A DNA stretch of 64,000 nt from Paenibacillus sp. J2TS4 (GTDB taxonomy: Bacteria > Bacillota > Bacilli > Paenibacillales > NBRC-103111). The DNA lies in contig NZ_BOSH01000001.1 in NCBI RefSeq assembly GCF_018403245.1, forward strand, positions 310,001-374,000, written 5' to 3'. Shown here in pieces: positions 34,717-44,099 of the stretch. Within the stretch, counting starts at the first letter, position 1; every line of letters starts with the position of its first letter. The position numbers were made by a program, and so were the translations under genes. A model generated the notes under the pieces. That model did not search any database, was not told where the DNA came from, and saw only the letters and a list, made by a program, of their open reading frames with translations.

Positions 34717-35682
34717 ATGAAAACAGATGCAAAAACGAAAGCCCATTCACCGATTCCGGCTCAGCTCTCCATCAAGTGGATGCGAAGCAAGAAAAAGATA
34801 TGGCAGGGCCGTTACATGTATGTGTTCGTCCTGCCGGGCCTCGTCTATTTTTTGCTATACAAATATGTCCCTTTGCTGGGCTCTGTCATCGCCTTTAAAG
34901 AATACAGCCCGTTTCAAGGCTTTGTGGACAGCCCTTGGGTAGGCTGGGCTCATTTTATTAGAATCTTTGACAATGCCGAAGTGGTACAGGTGCTGATTAA
35001 TACGCTGGTCCTGTCGTTTTTACAAATTGCCTTTGCTTTTCCGGTGCCCATTCTGCTGGCCATTATGCTTAATGAGGTCCGTCATGAACGATTTAAAAAA
35101 GTGATTCAATCGATCGTGTACCTCCCGCATTTTTTATCCTGGGTCGTCGTTATTGGAATAGTTACGATATTTTTGCGCAGCGACGGGCTCGTCAACAACC
35201 TTCTTCAAGCATGGTTTGGTCTGGAGTCGATTCAGTTTTTGCAAATTCCTTCTTTGTTCAAGCCGCTGCTGGTGCTGGAGGTGATCTGGAAGGAATCCGG
35301 CTGGGGAACGATCATTTTCCTAGCAGCCTTAGCGGGTGTCCATCCGGAGTTGTATGAAGCGGCCGTAGTCGATGGGGCGAGCCGCTTGAGGAGGATATGG
35401 CATATCACACTGCCGGCTATTCGCAGTACCGTGGTCATTCTGCTTATTCTAAGGCTTGGAACGGTGCTGGATAACGGCTTCGAGCAAGTATTTCTAATGC
35501 TTAACCCATACGTGATGGATATAGGGAACGTGCTTGATACTTACGTCTATTACAAGGGGATTTTACAATCGGATTTCAGCTTTGCGACGGCAGTGGGGCT
35601 ATTTAAGTCCGTCGTTGGACTCCTGCTGGTCATCACAGCGAACAGGCTGGCCAAAAAATTCGGAGAAGAAGGCATTTATTAA
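34717..35682 (+). CDS. Sugar ABC transporter permease, LplB type
   Basis: 321 residues, six membrane segments. Family marks: FVLPGLVYFLLYKYVPLLG, VYLPHFLSWVVVIGIV and the EAA loop LYEAAVVDGASRL near residue 216. LplB-type permeases usually import complex or oligomeric sugars. I chose ATG 34717, preceded by GGAAAGGGGGAAC; a frame open from 34603 has no ribosome site. Operon with the next two genes. Confidence 0.9.
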   Translation: MKTDAKTKAHSPIPAQLSIKWMRSKKKIWQGRYMYVFVLPGLVYFLLYKYVPLLGSVIAFKEYSPFQGFVDSPWVGWAHFIRIFDNAEVVQVLINTLVLSFLQIAFAFPVPILLAIMLNEVRHERFKKVIQSIVYLPHFLSWVVVIGIVTIFLRSDGLVNNLLQAWFGLESIQFLQIPSLFKPLLVLEVIWKESGWGTIIFLAALAGVHPELYEAAVVDGASRLRRIWHITLPAIRSTVVILLILRLGTVLDNGFEQVFLMLNPYVMDIGNVLDTYVYYKGILQSDFSFATAVGLFKSVVGLLLVITANRLAKKFGEEGIY

Positions 35683-35705
35683 ATCTGGAGTGGGAGGTGA
35701 ATCCC

Positions 35706-36575
35706 ATGTTTCATCGAACGATCGGAGATCGGATTCTGGAGACCGTTAATATTTTTCTGCTTATTGTAATCTCCATCAGTATGTTTGTTCCTTTTTTGTA
35801 CATTTTTTCGGTATCCTTTTCTTCAATGAAGGATTATCTGGAGAATGACTTTATTCTGTGGCCCAAGGAATGGGTGGCGGACGCTTACCGCTATATTCTT
35901 GGCAATGACCGGTTTATCCGCTCAATCGGGGTCACGATCCTCATTACGGTACTCGGCACTCTGCTGAATCTCATTTTTACAACGACGATGGCTTATGGCC
36001 TGTCCCGAGAATTCGTCGGGCAGAGAACGATTCTTTTTATGGTGCTGTTTACATTTCTGTTCGGAGCGGGCATTATTCCGACCTATCTCGTCGTTAAAGC
36101 GACCGGTTTGTTGGATTCCATCTGGGCACTCATTATACCGGTGCTGATCAGTCCGTGGAATCTGATTGTCATTCGCCAGTTTTTTCGCAACATTCCCGAG
36201 GAATTGCACGAAGCGGCCATTATGGACGGGGCCAATCCGTTCACGATATTCGGCACCATCATTCTGCCGCTTTCCAAGCCGGCCCTGGCCACCTTTGGCT
36301 TATTCTATGCGGTCAGCCACTGGAACTCCTATTTTACCGGATTGATCTACTTAAGCGATCCGGCCAAGTGGCCCATTCAAGTGCTGCTTCGCCAAATTGT
36401 CGTCGTCAATGATAATACGTCATTGATGGAGCAGCAGACACTGGTTCAGCCGCCTCCTGCGGAAACGATTCAGATGGCCGCTATTCTGTTGGCCACCGTT
36501 CCCATCCTGATCATTTATCCGTTTCTGCAGAGGCATTTTGCCAAGGGGGTGATGCTGGGCTCGGTGAAAGGCTGA
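35706..36575 (+). CDS. Carbohydrate ABC transporter permease, LplC/YtcP type
   Basis: 289 residues. The EAA loop ELHEAAIMDGANPF lies near residue 168; HWNSYFTGLIYL and the RHFAKGVMLGSVKG C-terminus are typical of LplC/YtcP. ATG 35706 lies eight bases after GGGAGG; GTG 35697 sits at the edge of that site. It pairs with the preceding LplB-type subunit. Confidence 0.9.
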   Translation: MFHRTIGDRILETVNIFLLIVISISMFVPFLYIFSVSFSSMKDYLENDFILWPKEWVADAYRYILGNDRFIRSIGVTILITVLGTLLNLIFTTTMAYGLSREFVGQRTILFMVLFTFLFGAGIIPTYLVVKATGLLDSIWALIIPVLISPWNLIVIRQFFRNIPEELHEAAIMDGANPFTIFGTIILPLSKPALATFGLFYAVSHWNSYFTGLIYLSDPAKWPIQVLLRQIVVVNDNTSLMEQQTLVQPPPAETIQMAAILLATVPILIIYPFLQRHFAKGVMLGSVKG

Positions 36576-36669
36576 CAGCACACTCGTAGGTGTTGATGGA
36601 AATCAGTAACTTTATACGGTGGCGGGGTGTCTTGAGGAATCTGCAATTCTACACGGAGGTGGATGAAAG

Positions 36670-38268
36670 ATGAGAACAACGAAATGGATGGCCGCAAGCT
36701 CTTTCATAATCGCTCTGGCTCTGACCGCTTCAGCTTGTTCAGGCGGTAATGCCGGAAGCGGGAAGGAAGCACCGAAACAGCCGGAGAGCGAGGGTAAAAA
36801 GACAGACGATAATAAAATGCAAGAAATCAGCTTTATGAACTTTGCTTATACGATCTTCCCGGCAGCGGAGGGCGCCGGAGTCGATGCCATCAAGGAGAAA
36901 TTCAACGCTCATATCAAATCTCAGTTTATTCTGCAATCGGATTTCAATGCCAAGCTTTCGGTCGTCATGGCTTCGGGGGATATGCCGGACGTTGTGGCGA
37001 TCAAGGATCTCGATTCGAACTATTATAAATGGGCCAGACAGGGAGCGTTCCTGCCGCTGGACGATTACATCGATCAATATGAATCGTTCCGGATGGTTCC
37101 CGATTCCGTGTGGGATCAGTTCCGGGTAGACGGCAAAATCTACAGCATTCCAATGTATGCTCCAACCTATGTTTTCAGCAACGTCATTCGTCAGGATTGG
37201 CTGGACAATCTCGGTTTGTCGATGCCGACAAACTACGAGGAATTACTGGAAGTGGCGATTGCCTTTACGAAGAATGACCCGGACGGCAATGGGAAGGATG
37301 ATACGTACGGCTTTGCCCTGGGAGAGGATATATCACCCGAATATATGGCTGGCGCTTATTGGTCGGGCGGATGGTATCACAAGAATGAGAACGGCGACTA
37401 TATTCCCGGGATTATCGGACCCGGACGCAAGGAAGTGATAGAAACCCTGGCCGCAGCCTACAAGGAAGGAGCGGTGACCAAAGACTTTGCCGTGTTGAAT
37501 TGGGCTCAAGCCAATAAAGAGTTCTATTCAGGCAAGGCGGGGATTTTCATTGGCACCCCTACCGGGATGGTGGAGGAGTACTTCACGGGACTGCTGGAGG
37601 TGAATCCGGAGGCCAGGCTCGCCTCGATTCCACACTTTGAAGCGCCGGATGGCTCGCAAGGAAGATTATTGGGACAAGGATATTTTGGCTTGTCGACGCT
37701 TTCCTCCAAACTGAAGAACGACCCGGACAAGGTTAAGAAAATTTTGGAGATTATGGATTACGGCCGACAGTTCGTTCCGGTTGAGGAAAGAACGCCGGAT
37801 AACGAAGTGTTTGATTGGCTGATGGGTCATGTTGGCAAGGGCTACGAAATGGCGGACGGCAAAGCGGTGCTCAAGCCCGGATCGGAAAGCATAACGCCGA
37901 TTCAATATATGCTGCAGCGTCATGAATTCTGGAAGCCTTGGGCGCCGAACGACGAAGCGAACCAATATTCCATTGCTTCTTATAATGACCCGAGAATGCA
38001 GCAGTTTATTAAAGAAATTGAGGAAATGGAAGCAAAGTACAACAAAACTCCCTATGCCGATCCAAGTCGCGGAATTTTTTCGGAAACGGAATCGAGTAAG
38101 GGGGCCGATCTGAAGAAATACATTATTGGAGAACAGACGAAGATGATTTCCGGCCAACGTCCTCTGACCGATTGGAATAAAATGGTCGAAGAATGGATGG
38201 GGCGCGGTGGAGCGGACATTATTAAAGAAGTGAATGATGGAATTAAAGCAAGAGGTTCTTCCAAATAA
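36670..38268 (+). CDS. Sugar-binding lipoprotein, LplA/YtcQ type
   Basis: 532 residues. Signal peptide with lipobox in ALTASACSGG (Cys about 23), a charged linker, then the large binding fold characteristic of LplA (MPDVVAIKD, YSIPMYAPTYVFSNVIR, DNLGLSMPTNYEELLEVA). Ribosome site ACGGAGG precedes ATG 36670. The last gene of the operon, closed by a clear terminator. Size above 500 residues suggests an oligosaccharide ligand. Confidence 0.9.
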   Translation: MRTTKWMAASSFIIALALTASACSGGNAGSGKEAPKQPESEGKKTDDNKMQEISFMNFAYTIFPAAEGAGVDAIKEKFNAHIKSQFILQSDFNAKLSVVMASGDMPDVVAIKDLDSNYYKWARQGAFLPLDDYIDQYESFRMVPDSVWDQFRVDGKIYSIPMYAPTYVFSNVIRQDWLDNLGLSMPTNYEELLEVAIAFTKNDPDGNGKDDTYGFALGEDISPEYMAGAYWSGGWYHKNENGDYIPGIIGPGRKEVIETLAAAYKEGAVTKDFAVLNWAQANKEFYSGKAGIFIGTPTGMVEEYFTGLLEVNPEARLASIPHFEAPDGSQGRLLGQGYFGLSTLSSKLKNDPDKVKKILEIMDYGRQFVPVEERTPDNEVFDWLMGHVGKGYEMADGKAVLKPGSESITPIQYMLQRHEFWKPWAPNDEANQYSIASYNDPRMQQFIKEIEEMEAKYNKTPYADPSRGIFSETESSKGADLKKYIIGEQTKMISGQRPLTDWNKMVEEWMGRGGADIIKEVNDGIKARGSSK

Positions 38269-38289
38269 GCAAACCCGCTATAACCTATG

Positions 38290-38320
38290 AATCCGGGGCT
38301 TTCCAAGCCTCGGATTTTTG
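38290..38320 (+). terminator. Terminator of the LplABC-type operon
   Basis: AATCCGGGGCTT/AAGCCTCGGATT (one G-U pair) with a TCC loop, followed by TTTTG. Confidence 0.9.
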
Positions 38321-38414
38321 CATGTACGGAATTTGGCATAAAAATGCTCGTTATGGTGAAACTACCATTACTTATTGAGATTAATTAACAGAACGATGGA
38401 TGGAGGTGTCAGGG

Positions 38415-39191
38415 GTGGCAGATGACAAGCATCAGGGCGGTGCCCCGCGCGACGAGTCCAGACGCCAGTTTCTCAAATATTCGGGCGCGGCGCTTGGCGG
38501 AGTAGTGGCTGGCGGAGTTATCGGAGGGGTCATTGGGAGATCCATGACCGGAGGACCTGCGATTAAGCCGCCTGGACAGCGGGATCAGCCGGAAAAGCAG
38601 ACGAAGGATTATAATCAGGCGCTTATGTTCCTGAATACGGAGCAATTTCTAATGACCCAGGCGGCGGCGGAACGCATTTATCCGAAGGACGAGCTCGGTC
38701 CAGGCGCTATTGAATTGGGTGTCGCGTATTATATCGATCACCAATTGGCCGGCCCGTGGGGGATGAACGCCAGAGATTATATGATGGGGCCCTTTTATAA
38801 AGCGGAGGCTACACAAGGGTATCAATCGGGCTTCAAGCGTAACGAAATTATTACCTTGGGGCTGCAGGCGCTTAAAGACTACTCTGAGGGGAAGCACGGC
38901 AAAGCTTTCACCGATTTGGATGAAGCTCAGCAGGATGAAGTGCTGACGGTGTTCGAAAAAGGAGAAGAGGTTCAGCTGCATGGAATTTCGAGTAAGCTTT
39001 TCTTTAATTTGCTGCGTTCTCTAACTATTGAGGGAGCGTATTCCGACCCGTTGTACGGAGGCAACAAAAATATGGACGGATGGAGAATGCGTAATTATCC
39101 CGGCAACCAGATGAGTTATTTAGATGTGATTGACAAAGAGGAATTTATTAAGATGGAGCCTGCCAGCCTCCACGATCATATGAGTCACTAA
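38415..39191 (+). CDS. Tat-targeted dehydrogenase small subunit (gluconate 2-dehydrogenase subunit 3 family)
   Basis: 258 residues. The N-terminus carries a twin-arginine signal, SRRQFLKYSG, followed by a Gly/Val-rich hydrophobic stretch. The rest matches the gluconate 2-dehydrogenase subunit 3 family (EQFLMTQAAAERIYPKDELG, and the C-terminal YGGNKNMDGWRM). These small subunits assist or escort an FAD-containing large subunit across the membrane. I chose GTG 38415, eight bases after GGAGG; ATG 38400 lies before that site. The large subunit and a TatCA pair follow in the same operon. Confidence 0.85.
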   Translation: MADDKHQGGAPRDESRRQFLKYSGAALGGVVAGGVIGGVIGRSMTGGPAIKPPGQRDQPEKQTKDYNQALMFLNTEQFLMTQAAAERIYPKDELGPGAIELGVAYYIDHQLAGPWGMNARDYMMGPFYKAEATQGYQSGFKRNEIITLGLQALKDYSEGKHGKAFTDLDEAQQDEVLTVFEKGEEVQLHGISSKLFFNLLRSLTIEGAYSDPLYGGNKNMDGWRMRNYPGNQMSYLDVIDKEEFIKMEPASLHDHMSH

Positions 39192-39212
39192 CTAGATAAG
39201 GGGACATGCCAG

Positions 39213-40934
39213 TTGGCTACTACATTACCAAAAGTACCGATAGTCGTTGTAGGTTTAGGTTGGATGGGGGGCATCATTGCCGCGGAATTGACCAAAGCGG
39301 GGCATAAAGTGGTCGCTTTAGAACGGGGAAAGCCGCGCAAAACGGAAGACTACTTCATGGTGCATGACGAGCTTCGCTATGCCCAGCGATACGAATTGAT
39401 GCAGGATCTGTCGAAGGAGACGGTCACATTCCGGAATACGGAAAAAGTAAAGGCGCTGCCCATGCGAAGTTACGGTTCGTTCCTGATGGGGGATGGCATC
39501 GGGGGAGCGGGGGTTCATTGGAACGGACAGAACTACCGTTTCCTGCCCTATGATTTTGAGATTTATTCCAAAACAGTGGAGCGTTACGGAAAAAACAAGA
39601 TTCCCGAAGGAATGATCCTTCAGGATTGGGGCATTACGTACGACGAGCTTGAGCCGTATTTCGACAAGTATGAGAAAATGGCGGGAATCAGCGGCGAACC
39701 CGAGCAAAACCCGATGGTCGGCCAGCGCTCCAGTCCATTCGCCACTCCTCCAATGAAAAAAACTCCGGCGATGAAAATGTTCGAGGAAGCGGCCAAAGCT
39801 CTCGGGTATCACCCTTATGTCATTCCTTCGGCTAACTTGTCTGAAACTTATACCAATCCGGATGGCATTACCCGGGCGGCTTGCCAATATTGCGCTTTCT
39901 GTGAACGGTTTGGTTGCGAATATGGTGCTAAAGCGGACCCGATCGTTACCGTCATCCCGGTAGCCCAGAATACAGGGAATTTGGAGATTCGTACGTATTC
40001 TAACGTCACCCGCATCGTCCATGACGGCAAACGCGCAAGCGGTGTTGTCTATATTAACACTTTAACAGGCGAAGAGTACGAGCAGCCCGCGGATCTCGTC
40101 ATCCTGGCCAGCTACGTATTCTCGAATGTCCGCTTGCTCCTGAACTCCAAGCTCGGAAAGCCGTATGATCCGGCAACTGGAACCGGGGTGATCGGGAGAA
40201 ACTATGCTTATCAGATTACAGGAGGCAATGCATACGGCTTTTATGATGACAGGGAATTTAATCTGTACATGGGAGCGGGTGCATTGGGAACCAGCTTCGA
40301 TGATTTCAATGGAGATAACTTTGATCACACGGATCTGAATTTTATTCACGGGGCGAATATCCGTTTTACGCAAACCGGCTTGAGGCCGATCTCCAGCAAT
40401 CCGACCCCGAGCGGTACGCCGAAATGGGGCAAGGAATTTAAGAAGGCGTCCATCCATTACGCTAATCGAATGCTCGTCGTCAGCATTCAAGGGGCCAACA
40501 TGCCTTGGAAACATCATTATATGGATTTGGACCCGACCTATAAGGATGTGTATGGTATTCCGCTGCTTCGATTGACTTATGATTTCGAGGACCAGGACCG
40601 GGAGCTTGTCAAATTTGTGTCGACCAAGACAGAAGCGGTCATGAAAGAAATGAAGCCGAGCAAGCTGGAAGTGTCCAAAGCAATCAGCAACTACGACATC
40701 GTCCCTTATCAGTCTACGCACAATACGGGAGGCGTCGTTATGGGGGCCGATCCAGGCACTTCCGCAGTCAATTCCTATCTGCAGATGTGGGATGCGGAGA
40801 ACGTGTTCGTCGTCGGGGCCTCAGCTTTTCCGCACAACGGCGGATATAATCCAACGGGCACAATCGGTGCGCTCGCTTATCGGGCTGCGGAAGGCATCCT
40901 GAAATATTTGCAGCAAGGCGGATCTCTCGTATAG
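39213..40934 (+). CDS. GMC-family FAD oxidoreductase, dehydrogenase large subunit
   Basis: 573 residues. FAD-binding GLGWMGGIIAAELTKAG at about 14-30; the GMC C-terminal domain has STHNTGGVVMG and the active-site segment SAFPHNGGYNPTGTIG. Near residue 222 is a Cys cluster (C-x2-C-x2-C-x4-C), as expected for an iron-sulfur site in bacterial sugar or gluconate dehydrogenases of this type. It has no signal of its own, so it is probably carried out bound to the Tat-targeted small subunit. TTG 39213 follows AAGGGGA. No cytochrome c subunit is encoded next to it; another electron acceptor is implied. The sugar or alcohol substrate is unknown. Confidence 0.85.
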   Translation: MATTLPKVPIVVVGLGWMGGIIAAELTKAGHKVVALERGKPRKTEDYFMVHDELRYAQRYELMQDLSKETVTFRNTEKVKALPMRSYGSFLMGDGIGGAGVHWNGQNYRFLPYDFEIYSKTVERYGKNKIPEGMILQDWGITYDELEPYFDKYEKMAGISGEPEQNPMVGQRSSPFATPPMKKTPAMKMFEEAAKALGYHPYVIPSANLSETYTNPDGITRAACQYCAFCERFGCEYGAKADPIVTVIPVAQNTGNLEIRTYSNVTRIVHDGKRASGVVYINTLTGEEYEQPADLVILASYVFSNVRLLLNSKLGKPYDPATGTGVIGRNYAYQITGGNAYGFYDDREFNLYMGAGALGTSFDDFNGDNFDHTDLNFIHGANIRFTQTGLRPISSNPTPSGTPKWGKEFKKASIHYANRMLVVSIQGANMPWKHHYMDLDPTYKDVYGIPLLRLTYDFEDQDRELVKFVSTKTEAVMKEMKPSKLEVSKAISNYDIVPYQSTHNTGGVVMGADPGTSAVNSYLQMWDAENVFVVGASAFPHNGGYNPTGTIGALAYRAAEGILKYLQQGGSLV

Positions 40935-40967
40935 AGTCTCACCTTGATGAAGGGTTGGGGAATAAGC

Positions 40968-41702
40968 ATGAGTTCGAATAACGATCTGGTCTTGCATTTA
41001 ACAGAGCTTCGCAAAAGACTGATAGTCGTTGCCTCGGTTTTTATAATTGCGCTATGTGCGGGATTGTCCATAGCCCCCATGCTGTTACGATACATCCAAT
41101 CGAGGCCGGATGCGGCGGGCATTGATTGGAATGTGTTCTCGTTAACGGACGGCTTGTTCATCTATATGAGATGCGCCTTTCTGGTTGCCGTCCTGCTTAC
41201 CTTGCCTGTCCTGCTTTACCAACTATGGGCTTTTGTCAGACCGGGATTGACGGACGCGGAGGCGAAGGGGACTTTGGCTTATGTTCCAGCATCGTTCATG
41301 CTGTTCCTAATGGGGGCCAGCTTCGGTTATTACGTTGTTTTTCCGATGATGGTCCGGTTTATGCAAACGATGAATGCATCCATTGGAGCAATAGAAACAT
41401 ATGGAATCGACCGCTACTTCACCTTTATGTTCAATGTCGTGTTTCCGCTGGCTGTTTCTTTTGAAATGCCTGTTGTCGTCTTGTTTATGACGCGTCTCGG
41501 TCTATTGACACCGGCAAGGCTTAAAACCACCAGAAAATATGCTTATGTCGGATTGGCTATAGTCGGGGCGCTGATTTCTCCGCCGGATTTTGTCTCGCAC
41601 CTGTCGGTCACGATTCCATTAATTGCGCTGTTTGAAATCAGCGCCTATCTGGCCGGGCATTATTATAAGAGGATGACTCCTTTATCGACCAATACACAAT
41701 AA
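40968..41702 (+). CDS. tatC: Sec-independent protein translocase TatC
   Basis: 244 residues, six membrane helices. Typical segments: LTELRKRLI at the N-terminus, the [12 protein letters not shown] loop with the conserved Pro and Glu, and [14 protein letters not shown]. It binds twin-arginine signals. I chose ATG 40968, after AAGGGTTGGGG. The linkage to the two dehydrogenase genes suggests a substrate-dedicated translocase, like TatCd with PhoD in B. subtilis. Confidence 0.93.
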   Translation: MSSNNDLVLHLTELRKRLIVVASVFIIALCAGLSIAPMLLRYIQSRPDAAGIDWNVFSLTDGLFIYMRCAFLVAVLLTLPVLLYQLWAFVRPGLTDAEAKGTLAYVPASFMLFLMGASFGYYVVFPMMVRFMQTMNASIGAIETYGIDRYFTFMFNVVFPLAVSFEMPVVVLFMTRLGLLTPARLKTTRKYAYVGLAIVGALISPPDFVSHLSVTIPLIALFEISAYLAGHYYKRMTPLSTNTQ

Positions 41703-41716
41703 TGGGAGGTAATGAT

Positions 41717-41917
41717 ATGTTTAACAATGTAGGGGTTTCAGGGCTGCTCATCATCCTGGCGATTGCGCTGATTGTCTTTGGACCGGCCAAGCTGCCGCAG
41801 CTCGGAAGAGCTTTTGGAGATACGCTGCGCGAATTCCGCAATTCTACTAAAGGGATAGTGGATGAGACCGAGGAGGCCAGCTTGCCTGAACCCGAGGAAC
41901 GTAAAAAGCTGAATTAA
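41717..41917 (+). CDS. tatA: Twin-arginine translocase subunit TatA
   Basis: 66 residues: one membrane helix ([21 protein letters not shown]), the FGPAKLP hinge, an amphipathic helix ([11 protein letters not shown]) and an acidic tail. ATG 41717 lies seven bases after GGGAGG. TatA forms the pore for the folded dehydrogenase. It completes the operon that begins at 38415. Confidence 0.93.
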   Translation: MFNNVGVSGLLIILAIALIVFGPAKLPQLGRAFGDTLREFRNSTKGIVDETEEASLPEPEERKKLN

Positions 41918-41939
41918 CGAGTCTATTTATAAGAGACAG

Positions 41940-41982
41940 AGCCGCTTTAGATCCGCATTATAGATCGGGCGGCTAGTTTCAT
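41940..41982 (+). terminator. Terminator-like hairpin after tatA
   Basis: AGCCGC/GCGGCT (41940-41945 with 41969-41974) with an inner GATC/GATC pair, followed by AGTTTCATT. The T-run is weak. Confidence 0.5.
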
Positions 41983-42099
41983 TCCCTGAGATGTCAGATA
42001 ACCATAACATTGCCTGAAGCCTCTACATATGATATTGGAGTGAAAATAGCAGTATCTTTGCTGGCTCGTTACTATGACCTTTAAGGATGTGCGTATCCC

Positions 42100-43224
42100 A
42101 TGCACCTGCTCATTATCGCTCCAGAACAAATTCCGGTTCCCCCCATTAAAGGGGGCTCCGTAGAAATATCCATCTATCATATAGCCAAAGAATTGGCCGC
42201 GAGCCATCAAGTCACTATTATAAGCCGCACCCATTCCAGCTACCCTTCTCTAACCAGGGAAGGTAATTTAACGATCATCCGCGTTCCAGGGGGAACTCCG
42301 GGCCGCTATCTGACCAATGTTCTTGTACGATTGTCGGGACAGACCTTCGATTGGATCCAAGTAGACAACCGTCCACTGTTTGTACCCCGAGTGAAGCAGC
42401 GGTATCCCAATACTCCGGTTTCCCTGTTTCTTCATTCGCTTACCTTCATTTCTCCATCAAGGATTGCTCATGCGCGTGCCACCCGCTGTCTGTCCCAAGC
42501 TGATTTAATTGTAGCCAACAGCTTGTCCTTGCAGGGAGTGTTGAAGGAACGCTATCCCCAACTGAATACGAAAATAAAGAAAATCTGGCTGGGGGCGGAT
42601 CTCCACCGATTTCGACCCCCTGTATTGCAAGAGAGAAAGAAATTAAGGAGTCGTTATAGGCTTAATGAATCCTTTGTCGTCGCTTTTGCAGGACGCCTGA
42701 TACCGCGTAAAGGGCTGCCGTTATTAATTCGAGCCATTCGCCTGGCAAGGAAGGAGGTTCCTGCGATCCGGTTAGTTGTTGCCGGAAAGAGTCAGAATGC
42801 GAAATACGGGGCGAGAGTAAGGAAATATGCCCGTCAATGCCGCGTTCCAGCCATTTTTATGGGGCAATTATCCCACCGGAATATGAACAAGCTTTATTGG
42901 ATGGCCGATTGCTTTGTCTGCCCGTCCCAGAAGCATGAAGCCTTTGGATTGGTCAATGTGGAAGCTATGGCTACCGGTTTGCCCTGCATTGCCTCGAATG
43001 TCGGAGGGATCGGAGAAATTGTCCGGGACCGGCACAATGGACTGCTAATCGATAATTACAGAAACTACAGATCCTTTGCCCGTTCGATCGTCCAGCTCGC
43101 CCGTAACCGGGAATGGGGACAACGGTTAGGCAAACAAGCGAGAGAGGATGTCATTCAGCGGTTTGATTGGAAAACAACCGCTGCCAATTTGGTTAAATTG
43201 TATGACCATCATAAAATAAATTGA
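42100..43224 (+). CDS. Glycosyltransferase family 4 protein, CotSA-like
   Basis: 374 residues, GT-B fold. N-terminal domain to about 175, then the donor-binding half with FAGRLIPRKGLPLLIRAI near 194 and the E-x7-E type motif in HEAFGLVNVEAMATG near 285. Closest in layout to spore-coat protein CotSA of Bacillus. The following gene is of spore-coat YheC/D type, which supports this. The N-terminus (LLIIAPEQIPVPPIKGGS) is standard for family 4. The sugar donor is unknown. Confidence 0.82.
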   Translation: MHLLIIAPEQIPVPPIKGGSVEISIYHIAKELAASHQVTIISRTHSSYPSLTREGNLTIIRVPGGTPGRYLTNVLVRLSGQTFDWIQVDNRPLFVPRVKQRYPNTPVSLFLHSLTFISPSRIAHARATRCLSQADLIVANSLSLQGVLKERYPQLNTKIKKIWLGADLHRFRPPVLQERKKLRSRYRLNESFVVAFAGRLIPRKGLPLLIRAIRLARKEVPAIRLVVAGKSQNAKYGARVRKYARQCRVPAIFMGQLSHRNMNKLYWMADCFVCPSQKHEAFGLVNVEAMATGLPCIASNVGGIGEIVRDRHNGLLIDNYRNYRSFARSIVQLARNREWGQRLGKQAREDVIQRFDWKTTAANLVKLYDHHKIN

Positions 43225-43248
43225 TAAATCAAAGGTGGAGGAAGCACG

Positions 43249-44001
43249 GTGAGGCTGACAGCAAATAAGTGGCTTAAAACCAGCATTCTGATGCAGAATG
43301 ACAAAATTCGCCCAGCCATTCCGGAGACGCTGTGGATGACCAAGAGCAGTCTGCAGGAAATGCTGAACAAGTACAATATGGTTTATGTCAAACCGAATTT
43401 CGGAACATTCGGCATTGGTGTCATGAAGGTCGAGAAAGAAGAGAACGGGGAGCAGACCTGGTACCATTATCAAAAAGGAACTCAAAAAAGAAAATTTCCT
43501 TCTTATTCGGAGATGTATGCTGATTTAAGCAGGCATACTCATAAAAAGCGTTACCTGGTACAGAAAGGAATCCGTCTGTTAAAATGCGACCAGAGGCCTT
43601 TCGATATTCGGGTGATGGTTCAGATGAATCCCTCCAGAAAATGGGAGGCCACCGGAATTATCGGCAGGGTGGCCCATCCCCGCAAAGCGGTAACGAATTA
43701 TCATAACGGGGGCACCTTGAGGACGGTGGATCAACTTCTCGGTAATTATATGAATCCGTCTGAACGTAATAAATATATGGGCAAGCTTGCCAAATTAGGC
43801 GTCGATGCGGCCGAGCAGCTGCATGGCAAATTCCGCGGCTTAAAGCAGATTGGTGTAGATATCGCGATTGGAAAAGAACTCCATCCGTGGATATTGGAAG
43901 TGAATTTCCGGCCGGATCCTTATATTTTTAGAAAACTGGGCAATCCGAAAGCCTACAATAAAATTTTGAGATATGCCAGGGCTTACAAAAAGGTTAAGTA
44001 G
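43249..44001 (+). CDS. YheC/YheD-family ATP-grasp protein (endospore coat-associated)
   Basis: 250 residues. ATP-grasp-like segments: VYVKPNFGTFGIGVMKV near residue 45, YLVQKGIRLL, FDIRVMVQMN near 120 and WILEVNFRPDP near 214 with the metal-binding Glu and Asn. Bacillus YheC/YheD are spore-coat associated. GTG 43249 follows GGTGGAGG and lies 24 bases after the glycosyltransferase stop, so the two form an operon. The substrate of ligation is unknown. Confidence 0.82.
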   Translation: MRLTANKWLKTSILMQNDKIRPAIPETLWMTKSSLQEMLNKYNMVYVKPNFGTFGIGVMKVEKEENGEQTWYHYQKGTQKRKFPSYSEMYADLSRHTHKKRYLVQKGIRLLKCDQRPFDIRVMVQMNPSRKWEATGIIGRVAHPRKAVTNYHNGGTLRTVDQLLGNYMNPSERNKYMGKLAKLGVDAAEQLHGKFRGLKQIGVDIAIGKELHPWILEVNFRPDPYIFRKLGNPKAYNKILRYARAYKKVK

Positions 44002-44021
44002 ATAGCACGTTAATGGAGCAT

Positions 44022-44050
44022 TTGACGGACATCGCGCCTGTTGTTAAGAT
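44022..44050 (+). promoter_or_regulatory. Sigma-A type promoter of the mtnX-like gene
   Basis: TTGACG (44022-44027), exactly 17 bases, TAAGAT (44045-44050). The start codon is 50 bases downstream. Confidence 0.65.
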
Positions 44051-44099
44051 AGGGACAACTTAACGTTGTTCAAAATAGATGAAGCAGGTGGAGAATAGG

